Assembly: GCA_030706105.1 (NCBI GenBank)
Contig: JAUZPC010000050.1
Coordinates: 1-11,528, forward strand
DNA from: Bacteroidota bacterium
GTDB lineage: Bacteria; Bacteroidota; Ignavibacteria; Ignavibacteriales; Ignavibacteriaceae
DNA length: 11,528 nucleotides
Reading direction: 5' to 3'
Shown here: piece after piece, positions 1 through 7,402 of the stretch
Numbering within the stretch: the first letter of the stretch is position 1
How the letters are laid out: every line of letters starts with the position of its first letter
Notes under the pieces: generated by a model
Seen by the model: only the letters and a program-made list of their open reading frames with translations
What the model was told of the DNA's origin: nothing
Databases searched by the model: none
Program-made: the position numbers and the translations under genes

Positions 1-2595
1 ACCTTTTTTTCCGCACTTGCTGGCGCAGTCAAAAACAGGATAATGTTCATGTTTCAAGAAAGGAGCACCTTCTATGGTCATTGTACCGCAGACATAATCA
101 TTGGCAGATGATACTTCCTGTTTTGAGAAACCTATTTCCTGCAGCAGGTTAAAATCAAACGCCTCAAATTTATTTTCTTCTATTCTTAGTTTTTTAATAA
201 GGAAGTCTTTACCGAGTGTGTATTTGTTAAAAGCAAAACCAAGCTCAAACGCACCTGGAAGTGCTTTTTCAATTTTTGCAAGAGCTTCATCAGTAAATCC
301 TTTTGCTTTTAATGACTCCGGATTTATATAAGGACATCCTACAAGAGTTCCGGCGCCTTTGGCATATTTAACTATCTCCACTATTTGGTCTTTGTTATAC
401 CCAAGTCTCTCCAAAGCAGGAGGAATACACTGGTTAATAATTTTGAAATAACCGCCTCCGGCAAGCTTTTTAAATTTTACTAATGCAAAATCAGGTTCAA
501 CTCCGGTAGTATCGCAATCCATAACAAGTCCGATAGTTCCGGTAGGTGCAATAACAGTAACCTGTGCATTTCTGAATCCGTATTTATTACCTTCTTCTAA
601 AGCAATATCCGAATCTTCCCTTGCAGCTCTTAATAAGTCTGAAGGGCAATATTTTGGATTTATGCCGACAGGATAAATACTCAGTTTTTCATATTCCTCA
701 TTTGGGACGTTGTAAGCAGCTCGTCTATGGTTACGTATAACCCTGAGCATATTTTCTTTGTTCTCTTCGTACTTTGCAAAGGCGCCCAATTCTTTTGCCA
801 TTTCAGAAGACTGAGCATAAGCATTCATATGCATGATGGCAGTGATAGCACCGCAGATTGCAAATGCCTCATTGCTGTCATAAGGAATACCCTGAAGCAT
901 AAGCAAAGAACCAAGATTAGCATAACCAAGCCCTAATGTTCTGAAGTCGTAACTTCTTTGCGCAATTTCTTTACTTGGGAACTGAGCCATTGTAACACTA
1001 ATTTCAAGAACAATTGTCCATATGCGTGAAGCATATCTAAAAGCATCTATATCAAACTTATGATTTTGATAATCAAAAAACTTTGTAAGGTTAAGAGAAG
1101 CTAAATTACAGGCTGTATCATCCAGGAACATATATTCACTGCAAGGATTAGAGGCCTTTATCTCGCCGTTATTAGGGCACGTATGCCATTCATTTATGGT
1201 AGTATGGTATTGAATACCGGGATCTGCGCAAGCCCATGCTGAATATGCGATTTCGTCCCAAAGATCTTTTGCTTTAAGGGTTTTGCATGGAACCGGCTCT
1301 CTCTTTTCATCCTTAGCTTTTTTCTTCTCAATGCGCCAGTATAAATTCCAGTCACCGCCGTCTAAAAGAGAAGTCATAAAGTCATTAGTAACCCTGATAG
1401 AGTTGTTTGAGTTCTGCCCTGAAACTGATGCATATGCTTCTGAATTCCAGTCTGTATCATAGACAGGGAACTCAATAGATTTAAACCCCTGCTTAGCAAG
1501 CTGAATAACACGCTCAATAAAATTATTTGGTATAAAAACTTTACGTGCTTCAATTACCGCCTGTTTTAATTTTTTATTAGTCTGCTTGTTAAATCTTTCA
1601 TTTTCCGGATGTTCATCATAACAAGCTTTCATAATAGCATTAAGATGAATATTGCAAAGCTTGGAGCCGGTAACCAGAGCGGCCACCTTCTCTTCTTCAA
1701 CAACTTTCCAGTTTAAAAAGTCTTCAATGTCAGGATGGTCCAAGTCCAACGTAACCATTTTAGCAGCACGTCTTGTAGTACCGCCTGATTTAATAGCACC
1801 GGCAGACCTGTCCCCTATTTTCAAGAAAGACATAAGTCCGGAAGACTTTCCCCCGCCTGAAAGCGGTTCAGAGGAACCTCGGATATCGGAAAAATTTGAG
1901 CCTGTTCCTGAACCATATTTAAATAAACGTGCTTCACGAACCCATAGATCCATTATCCCGCCATCTTTAACTAAATCATCCTGTACGGATTGAATAAAGC
2001 AAGCATGTGGCTGAGGATGCGTATAAGCATCTGCTCCGGCGGTTAGTTCACCGGATTTATAATCGACATAAAAATGGCCCTGAGAGGGACCGGTAATTCC
2101 GTAAGCCCAGTTAAGACCAGTATTAAACCATTGAGGGGAATTAGGAGCAGCATACTGGTTTGCAAGCATATAAAGCAGCTCGTCATAAAAAACTTTAGCA
2201 TCTTCTTCAGAATCAAAGTAACCTCCCTGCCAGCCCCAATAAGTCCAGCAGCCGGCCATTCTATGGAACACTTGTTTAGAATCTGTTTCCGAAGTATAGC
2301 GGTCTTTTTCCGGTAAGGACTCTAACCTTTCAGTATCAGCTTTAGAAGGCTGAAGCCAAACGGGTACTCCCTTTTCTTTTATCTTCTTAGTTAATTTAGG
2401 AATACCGGCTTTCCTAAAATATTTTTGAGCTATTATGTCAGTGGCAACCTGAGACCAAGTAGAAGGCACCTGAACATCTTCCATCTTAAATACAATTGAA
2501 CCGTCAGGATTTCTGATTTCAGAAATTCTGGTGGCAAATTCCATTGAAGATAAAGGATCTTTTCCTGCCTCTGTAAATCGTCTTTTTAATTTCAT
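1..2595 (-). CDS. nrdJ: Vitamin B12-dependent (class II) ribonucleotide reductase, long form; partial, C-terminus beyond left edge
   Basis: Reduces ribonucleotides to deoxyribonucleotides in the cytoplasm, using adenosylcobalamin to make the thiyl radical, so it needs no oxygen. I translated the minus strand from the ATG at 2595-2593; the frame stays open for 865 codons to the window edge. The N-terminus (MKLKRRFTEAGKDPLSSMEF) and the later stretches APNSPQWFNTGL and LFKYGSGTGSNFS match the long NrdJ subfamily of roughly 1,200 residues, which supports this start. Catalytic residues are visible: Cys199 in PHACFI and Cys496 in ACNLASLNL form the redox pair; Asn483, Cys485 and Glu487 lie in NPCSEY; the substrate-phosphate loop APTGTIG is at 683-689. 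No N-terminal ATP cone is seen. The last residues in the window contain Cys836, Cys857 and Cys861, the beginning of the Cys-rich tail. The start has only a weak GGGAAA upstream. It is transcribed away from the 3208 operon and is not part of it. Confidence 0.96.
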   Translation of the reverse strand, partial: MKLKRRFTEAGKDPLSSMEFATRISEIRNPDGSIVFKMEDVQVPSTWSQVATDIIAQKYFRKAGIPKLTKKIKEKGVPVWLQPSKADTERLESLPEKDRYTSETDSKQVFHRMAGCWTYWGWQGGYFDSEEDAKVFYDELLYMLANQYAAPNSPQWFNTGLNWAYGITGPSQGHFYVDYKSGELTAGADAYTHPQPHACFIQSVQDDLVKDGGIMDLWVREARLFKYGSGTGSNFSDIRGSSEPLSGGGKSSGLMSFLKIGDRSAGAIKSGGTTRRAAKMVTLDLDHPDIEDFLNWKVVEEEKVAALVTGSKLCNIHLNAIMKACYDEHPENERFNKQTNKKLKQAVIEARKVFIPNNFIERVIQLAKQGFKSIEFPVYDTDWNSEAYASVSGQNSNNSIRVTNDFMTSLLDGGDWNLYWRIEKKKAKDEKREPVPCKTLKAKDLWDEIAYSAWACADPGIQYHTTINEWHTCPNNGEIKASNPCSEYMFLDDTACNLASLNLTKFFDYQNHKFDIDAFRYASRIWTIVLEISVTMAQFPSKEIAQRSYDFRTLGLGYANLGSLLMLQGIPYDSNEAFAICGAITAIMHMNAYAQSSEMAKELGAFAKYEENKENMLRVIRNHRRAAYNVPNEEYEKLSIYPVGINPKYCPSDLLRAAREDSDIALEEGNKYGFRNAQVTVIAPTGTIGLVMDCDTTGVEPDFALVKFKKLAGGGYFKIINQCIPPALERLGYNKDQIVEIVKYAKGAGTLVGCPYINPESLKAKGFTDEALAKIEKALPGAFELGFAFNKYTLGKDFLIKKLRIEENKFEAFDFNLLQEIGFSKQEVSSANDYVCGTMTIEGAPFLKHEHYPVFDCASKCGKKG

Positions 2596-2651
2596 TTAAT
2601 TTCCCGGAGTAGTATCATTGTGTAAAATAGATTTATTGATATACAATAAAA

Positions 2652-2680
2652 TTTCTAAAATGTGATTGGTATTTTAGAAA
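2652..2680 (-). promoter_or_regulatory. Perfect inverted repeat upstream of nrdJ (operator or 5'UTR hairpin candidate)
   Basis: TTTCTAAAAT (2652-2661) and ATTTTAGAAA (2671-2680) are perfect 10-bp inverted arms around a 9-nt centre. The element ends 56 bp before the nrdJ start codon. It could be a dyad operator for a repressor or activator of nrdJ, or a hairpin in the leader. It does not look like the usual NrdR box pair. The symmetry is directly visible; the function is inference. Confidence 0.45.
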
Positions 2681-2937
2681 GTAAAATAATTTCTGTTATA
2701 AAATCTTAAAAAGTTTTTAAATATCCAAATTAAATTTTAAATATTTTTTAGGCTTTTATATTGAATTTAATTTTTATTTTTTATATAAATTTTACATCAT
2801 GCAAAATTTGATAACTTGTTTCCCGGCAATAAAAAATAAGGGGAAAATTTTTACACATTGCAGAAATGTGCGCGGCAAAATCTCACAAATGACTGCCCGG
2901 TATAGAGGCTGTGTGAAAATTAGAAACAAACAACGGC

Positions 2938-3035
2938 ATATTCCCGCAAATATTTAATAATTCCATATAATGCAGTTTACATATGCCTGAATTCGTCAAT
3001 ATTCCCATTACGAAGGAGGACATCCGAATATTCGC
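2938..3035 (+). repeat. ATATTC-type repeats and CGAATATTCG palindrome; possible enhancer-binding sites
   Basis: Three copies of ATATTC(C/G)C lie in the same orientation at 2938-2945, 2999-3006 and 3028-3035. The last overlaps a perfect 10-bp palindrome, CGAATATTCG (3025-3034). AATATTC at 2998-3004 and GAATATT at 3026-3032 also form an inverted pair. The cluster lies about 115-210 bp upstream of the sigma-54 promoter, where activators of sigma-54 RNA polymerase usually bind. The role is inferred from position only, and such AT-rich words can recur by chance. Confidence 0.3.
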
Positions 3036-3147
3036 ACAATCTCTGCATATTAAGTTCAAATTTTAAATCTCTAATCCAAAAAATAGACTATTTACAAATT
3101 ATTGAGGAAAACATCCCCCAAAATGAAGCAAAATGGCACTATCCATC

Positions 3148-3162
3148 TGGCACTCTGTTTGC
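3148..3162 (+). promoter_or_regulatory. Sigma-54 (RpoN) -24/-12 promoter
   Basis: TGGCAC (3148-3153), five bases, then TTGC (3159-3162) matches the core sigma-54 consensus TGGCAC-N5-TTGC at every fixed position. The invariant GG (3149-3150) and GC (3161-3162) are exactly 10 bases apart. Transcription should begin about 12 bases downstream, near 3173, leaving a leader of about 35 nt before the ATG at 3208. Correct strand and position for the downstream operon raise confidence. Whether the genome encodes RpoN cannot be seen here. Confidence 0.65.
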
Positions 3163-3166
3163 GTCT

Positions 3167-3186
3167 AAAAACTTTTGTAAGTTTTT
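3167..3186 (+). repeat. Small AT-rich hairpin at the expected transcript start
   Basis: AAAAACTT (3167-3174), loop TTGT, AAGTTTTT (3179-3186) form a perfect 8-bp inverted repeat ending 21 bp before the start codon at 3208. With only one G-C pair it is weak as an RNA hairpin. If transcription starts near 3173, the left arm is mostly not transcribed, so a DNA-level role or chance is more likely than a terminator. Confidence 0.3.
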
Positions 3187-3207
3187 TGAATTTTTTATAT
3201 ATTAAAT

Positions 3208-6198
3208 ATGACAAAATCACTCTTATTTATAATATTGGTTTTTCTGGCTGTTCACCCGGCATTCCCACAGTTGGAAGGGGGCTATGTAAATAAACAGTCG
3301 GTGATCCCCGGAGATACACTAAAGTTCTATATTTCCACAACCTCTGCTACAGTAAATTTTGTTATTAAAAGAATTGTCAACAGCTCAACTCTTGTTACTG
3401 CTGCCACCTATAACAATATTACTGGAGGAGTTAAGAGCACGCCGGATTCATCTTATTATTATGGATGTAACTGGCCTGTGGCTCTATCAATAGTTATTCC
3501 GTCAGTTTGGCTGCCGGGAATGTACAGGGTTGACTTCAATACGTCATTAGGGACTAATAGTATCCTTTTTATGGTAAAGCCACCTACTCCGGCAAGCTAT
3601 AGTAATGTATTGGTGGTGGTACCTACTAACACCTGGCAGGCTTACAATAACGGGGGAGGAAAAAGTCTTTATGATGCTTCTCCGGTTACAAGGTCTTACA
3701 AAGTAAGTTTTCTGCGTCCGGGGGGTAATACAGTTTCCTATGGTTTATATAACTTCTATAAACAAGAAATTCCTCTCACATCATGGTTAAATGCCAAAGC
3801 ACAAAAATTTGAGTATGCCAGTGACTGGGATTTTGAAAAAGACCCTACCTTAGCATCCAAATATAAAATAATAATTTTTGCAGGACACGATGAATACTGG
3901 TCAGCTCTTAAGCGCAAGCAGATAGTAAATTTTCTTAATAGCGGCGGAAAAGTGATGAATCTTGCGGGTAATATATGCTGGTGGCAGGTACGGTATGAAA
4001 ACAACGGCAACACTTTAGTCTGCTATAAAGATTATGTCCCTGATCCGCTTTTGCATGTTGTCGATTCGCTTGTGACCGTGAATTGGTATAACTATCCGGT
4101 TTATAACGGAGAAAATAAAATTTTTGGAACAACCTTTAATTACGGCGGCTATGTTAATGACGGCACTACGCTTCCGGCATCCGCGGGGTACGGCGGATAT
4201 GCGGCTTTTAATACCCAACATTGGGTATATAATAATACCGGTTTAAATGAAGGAGATGTTTTTGGATTCAATTCAACTATTGCAGGGTATGAGGTTGACG
4301 GGATGAAATTTTCATGGGTGAATGGTCTGCCGGTTAATACTTTCCCTTCACAAGGAACACCTCCCGGATATAAAATTTTAGGCTACTCACCCGCTCAAAG
4401 AAGTGATACTTCATCAAGCGAACTCGGTTTTTATTATACTCCGGGCGGTGGAGCTTTATTCAATGCGCCTACTATTGACTGGGATCAGGGATTAGTAGAT
4501 GATACGACTACACAAACCATAACGAATAATGTTTTAACCAGATTTTTACAAAATTCATTTCCCCCTGACATAGACTCCTGGTCTCCTTTTACATTACAGA
4601 ACAAAACTATTATAAATCAGCCCCTGACAATAAACAAGAGAGATATTTTAGTTAATCAGACAGATACAACTGTCTTTTCAATTTCTGCCCAGCATCCATT
4701 TGGTCTGGCGATTTCTTACATATGGAAGGTGAATAACATAAACCAGGCAGGGAACTCAAATACTTTTTCATTCCCAAACACACACTCAACGGGCAAGAAT
4801 GTTATAACCGCATATGCAATATCGGGAGCAGATACTTCAAAAATAACATGGACATCTTCTACAATTCCATCACCTCCTGTCCTATCCCAGCCTGCAAATA
4901 ATTCTGCAGCAGTTACTGTACCGGTTGTTTTTATGTGGAATAAAAACAGTGCGGCCAATAAATATTATATTCAAGTGGCATTGGACAGTTTATTTACAAA
5001 CATAATTGACTCCACAAGTGTTACGGATACTACAATTATTTTTAATAACTTAAATTATAATAGTAAATATTATTGGAGAGTAAACTCAGCAAATAATTAT
5101 GCTTCCGGAGCATATTCTTCTGTATGGTCATTTACAACCCAACAGCAAATTAATTTCACCGTAAAAGCAGTTCCACAAGCAGGCAACCCGTCAGTTACTT
5201 CTTTTGGTGTAACGAATCTCATTATTATTGCAAATGTGATTGTTCCCGACACGACAACAATCACTTACAGTAAAAGTAAACCGGATTCATTAACTAATCC
5301 GGCCGGTATTGATTCGCTATATAAGTTTTACTGGAATGCAGCATCAAACAATCTTCAGTTCAATTCCGGCTATGTCGCAATTCCGCTTTCTAAATTGGAC
5401 TCTACAATTAATCCTCTAAGATTGACATGGTTAAAAAAATCAGGGACGCAGTGGGTAAATATTGGGGGAAAAATTAAAGATACACTATTCATCAGCACTA
5501 TTCCATTTAGTTCTTTGGGTACATTTGCTCTTGCATCGTCTAAAACTCTTCTTAAACTAAAGGTGTTTTTAGAAGGAGCATTCGATACGACTCTGTCAAG
5601 TATGACAGATAAACTTGACTCCATAAACATACTCCCCAAAGTGCAGCCTTACAACATTGCCCCTTACTTATATTCCGGAACTGATTCCGTTTCAGTTATG
5701 CCTTCCAATATAACAGACTGGGTATTAATTGAACTACGGACAGGAATAGCAGCTAATACAACTGTTTTAAGAAAAGCTCTATTGCTGAATAAAAGCGGCG
5801 CAATTGTTTCTTTAAACAATGACGATGCATATCTGAATATAAATGCCGGAAATTACTATATCGTTATTAACCATCGAAATCATCTTAGTGTAATGACGGC
5901 AGCTCCGGACACATTGAGCTCAACTACTGGCTTATATGATTTTACCATAGGGTTATCTAAATATTATGGGAATGATGCCAGATTAATTAATGGCAGATAT
6001 TGTATGTTCGCAGGTGACTCCAATAAAGACGGACTGATTACCAGTTTAGACTTTAATCTTTTTTACCCTGATTTTACAAACGCCGCAACCGGTTACCTGA
6101 ATACTGATGTTAATCTGGATGGAATGGTTACAAGCTTAGATTACAATTTGTTTTACATAAATTTTGTTTCTGCCAAGCAGAGTAATGTGCCAAGATGA
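3208..6198 (+). CDS. Secreted N,N-dimethylformamidase beta-subunit-like protein with C-terminal dockerin-like module
   Basis: Extracellular multidomain protein of 996 residues. Residues 1 to about 20 (MTKSLLFIILVFLAVHPAFP) are a signal peptide. About 130-455 resembles the C-terminal domain of the DMFase large subunit: WQAYNNGGGKSLYD (143-156), SDWDF (205-209), GHDEYWS (226-232) and GNICWWQVRY (254-263). In DMFase the iron is held by two Tyr and a Glu; Glu229 is the likely Glu, and Tyr146 a likely Tyr ligand. About 465-550 is Ig-like and 555-645 FnIII-like (YYWRV, WSFTT). About 783-900 is a module common in this lineage (VQPYNIAPYLYSG, NHRNHL). Residues 937-948 and 967-978 are two dockerin-like calcium loops (DSNKDGLITSLD, DVNLDGMVTSLD). 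There is no T9SS sorting domain and no DMFase small-subunit gene nearby. It is first in an operon with the cohesin-like gene 20 bp downstream, behind a sigma-54 promoter. The start has no Shine-Dalgarno but gives a clean signal peptide. The substrate is unknown; DMF itself is not implied. Confidence 0.85.
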   Translation: MTKSLLFIILVFLAVHPAFPQLEGGYVNKQSVIPGDTLKFYISTTSATVNFVIKRIVNSSTLVTAATYNNITGGVKSTPDSSYYYGCNWPVALSIVIPSVWLPGMYRVDFNTSLGTNSILFMVKPPTPASYSNVLVVVPTNTWQAYNNGGGKSLYDASPVTRSYKVSFLRPGGNTVSYGLYNFYKQEIPLTSWLNAKAQKFEYASDWDFEKDPTLASKYKIIIFAGHDEYWSALKRKQIVNFLNSGGKVMNLAGNICWWQVRYENNGNTLVCYKDYVPDPLLHVVDSLVTVNWYNYPVYNGENKIFGTTFNYGGYVNDGTTLPASAGYGGYAAFNTQHWVYNNTGLNEGDVFGFNSTIAGYEVDGMKFSWVNGLPVNTFPSQGTPPGYKILGYSPAQRSDTSSSELGFYYTPGGGALFNAPTIDWDQGLVDDTTTQTITNNVLTRFLQNSFPPDIDSWSPFTLQNKTIINQPLTINKRDILVNQTDTTVFSISAQHPFGLAISYIWKVNNINQAGNSNTFSFPNTHSTGKNVITAYAISGADTSKITWTSSTIPSPPVLSQPANNSAAVTVPVVFMWNKNSAANKYYIQVALDSLFTNIIDSTSVTDTTIIFNNLNYNSKYYWRVNSANNYASGAYSSVWSFTTQQQINFTVKAVPQAGNPSVTSFGVTNLIIIANVIVPDTTTITYSKSKPDSLTNPAGIDSLYKFYWNAASNNLQFNSGYVAIPLSKLDSTINPLRLTWLKKSGTQWVNIGGKIKDTLFISTIPFSSLGTFALASSKTLLKLKVFLEGAFDTTLSSMTDKLDSINILPKVQPYNIAPYLYSGTDSVSVMPSNITDWVLIELRTGIAANTTVLRKALLLNKSGAIVSLNNDDAYLNINAGNYYIVINHRNHLSVMTAAPDTLSSTTGLYDFTIGLSKYYGNDARLINGRYCMFAGDSNKDGLITSLDFNLFYPDFTNAATGYLNTDVNLDGMVTSLDYNLFYINFVSAKQSNVPR

Positions 6199-6202
6199 TG
6201 AG

Positions 6203-6208
6203 AAAGGA
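6203..6208 (+). promoter_or_regulatory. Ribosome binding site for the cohesin-like gene
   Basis: AAAGGA lies 10 bases before the ATG at 6219, inside the 20-bp gap after the upstream stop codon. It is a better Shine-Dalgarno site than that of the other genes here, consistent with independent initiation on a shared transcript. Confidence 0.55.
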
Positions 6209-6218
6209 ATAAGATACA

Positions 6219-7343
6219 ATGAAAAGAATTTTAGTATTTTTTATATTATATAGTATAACACTACACCCGCAATTAAGCGTAAGCGAAAAATTGATCGTTT
6301 TACAAAATGACGCAATTGTAAATGGTAATTTTAAAATAGCTGTACAAGTAGAAGCAGGCAATTTACCCGGCAGCAAAACCTTAGCTTCCGCAACCATTGA
6401 TGTACAAATAGATACGGCTAAACTCAGCTATATTAATGCTGCAAACTGGGGTCTGAGCGCAAGTGATGGCTATAGCAGAACCGCCAACTTAGTAAACAGC
6501 AAAATAAGAATCGGAATTTTAGGAACTCTTGTAAATGGTAACGGAGACGGAACGCCGGGAGGAATTGATATTGTTAGTCCATTTGCGACCTGGGTTGAGC
6601 TTAACTTCAAGATAAAAGATATTTCAGGAACCACAGCCTTATCTATTGATCCTTTTACCAATGCGGTTGCCATTTTTAACAATGCCCATAATAATCCAAG
6701 TACCGGGGGTATTTCCAATATATTAAATTTGAGCATAAAAAATATTGGGGACCAGCCGCTGCCTGTTGAACTTTCTTCATTTTCAGGAAAAATAAAAAAT
6801 TCCAATGTAATTCTTAGCTGGATTACTCAGACGGAAGTTGATAATTACGGCTTTGATATTGAGCGTAAAAATAATACGAAAGACGGTAGTTGGGAAAAGA
6901 TTGGTTTTGTAAGAGGTAATGGAAATTCCAATTCTGTTAAAAATTACTCTTTCATTGACAAATATCCAATGGGCGGCAGCAAATTTGAATATAGATTGGC
7001 GCAGATAGATAATGATAAGACAACAAAAATTTCCAATACACTTGAAATAACAATTGCCCCCGCTGAGTATGAACTATTTCAGAATTACCCTAACCCGTTT
7101 AATCCTTCAACCACTATACGATATAGCGTGCCGGTGGAAAGTAAAATTCAAATAAAAATATATAATACACTCGGCCAGGAAATAAAGACACTTGTTGATA
7201 ATATTTCAAATCCGGGAAACTATGAGTACATTCTTAATGGTTCAACATTGGCTTCCGGTGTTTACCTGTATACATTTTCAGGGCAAAGTATTAACAATCC
7301 TTCTACATTTAAATTTGTAAAAAAGATGATATTGCTGAAGTAG
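6219..7343 (+). CDS. Cohesin-like/FnIII surface protein with type A T9SS sorting domain
   Basis: Secreted 374-residue protein. Residues 1 to about 22 form a signal peptide. About 24-172 resembles a cohesin domain: beta-strand pattern FKIAVQVEAG, SATIDVQIDTAKLSYINA, then WVELNFKIKD and LSIDPFTNAVAIFN. About 181-279 is the FnIII-like module of Bacteroidota surface proteins (LPVELSSFSGKI, VDNYGFDIERK, YRLAQIDND). About 283-374 is the C-terminal sorting domain (FQNYPNPFNPSTTIRY, IYNTLGQEIKTL, LASGVYLYTF), which directs export by the type IX system and cell-surface attachment. No catalytic motif is seen, so it is probably a scaffold or anchor. It follows the dockerin-bearing enzyme-like gene by 20 bp and is probably co-transcribed. 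I infer that its cohesin domain holds that protein. The cohesin assignment rests on pattern recognition and is less certain than the sorting domain; a carbohydrate-binding beta-sandwich is the main alternative. Confidence 0.85.
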   Translation: MKRILVFFILYSITLHPQLSVSEKLIVLQNDAIVNGNFKIAVQVEAGNLPGSKTLASATIDVQIDTAKLSYINAANWGLSASDGYSRTANLVNSKIRIGILGTLVNGNGDGTPGGIDIVSPFATWVELNFKIKDISGTTALSIDPFTNAVAIFNNAHNNPSTGGISNILNLSIKNIGDQPLPVELSSFSGKIKNSNVILSWITQTEVDNYGFDIERKNNTKDGSWEKIGFVRGNGNSNSVKNYSFIDKYPMGGSKFEYRLAQIDNDKTTKISNTLEITIAPAEYELFQNYPNPFNPSTTIRYSVPVESKIQIKIYNTLGQEIKTLVDNISNPGNYEYILNGSTLASGVYLYTFSGQSINNPSTFKFVKKMILLK

Positions 7344-7349
7344 TACTTC

Positions 7350-7387
7350 TTTTCCTCCCTTAAAGAGACGGAGTTAAGGGAGGAAAA
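7350..7387. terminator. Hairpin between convergent genes, probable bidirectional terminator
   Basis: TTTTCCTCCCTTAA (7350-7363) and TTAAGGGAGGAAAA (7374-7387) are perfect 14-bp arms around a 10-nt loop. The hairpin starts 6 bp after the stop of the cohesin-like gene and ends 15 bp from the stop of the convergent kinase gene. Neither strand has a separate U-tract after the stem; the terminal U run is within the paired base. It is well placed to end transcripts from both sides, but is not a textbook intrinsic terminator. Confidence 0.6.
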
Positions 7388-7402
7388 AAAACTGGAAAAG
7401 AT

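Larger units (their letters stand above)
2596..3207. other. Divergent intergenic regulatory region (612 bp)
   Basis: This spacer separates nrdJ (leftward) from the secreted-protein operon (rightward). It is strongly AT-rich, most of all at 2680-2810. I find no convincing gene in it. It holds the inverted repeat near nrdJ, the ATATTC-type repeats, the sigma-54 promoter and the small hairpin listed separately. A shorter 6-bp inverted repeat, CACATT/AATGTG with a 5-nt loop, sits at 2854-2870. No cobalamin riboswitch B12 box was recognised on the nrdJ strand. Confidence 0.8.

Noticed and set aside
101..2316. Several plus-strand open frames of 69-113 codons opposite nrdJ
   Set aside because: They lie antisense to well-conserved reductase sequence and show no family motifs or ribosome sites.
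2819..2846. TTTCCC/GGGAAA inverted repeat as a terminator or riboswitch stem
   Set aside because: Only 6 bp with a 16-nt loop, no U-tract and no further pairing around it; likely chance.
3013..3020. A perfect Shine-Dalgarno-like AAGGAGGA in the divergent spacer
   Set aside because: No ATG, GTG or TTG follows at a usable distance, so it does not support a small gene.
3134..3150. A second TGGCAC (3134-3139) as another sigma-54 promoter
   Set aside because: At the required 10-base spacing after its GG there is CT rather than GC, and no TTGC follows. It is only a 14-bp-offset repeat of the -24 word.
3102..3293. Open frame of 63 codons overlapping the promoter and the start of the secreted-protein gene
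   Set aside because: It uses a TTG start without a ribosome site, overlaps the sigma-54 promoter and runs out of frame through the signal peptide of the 996-residue protein; its sequence resembles no family I know.
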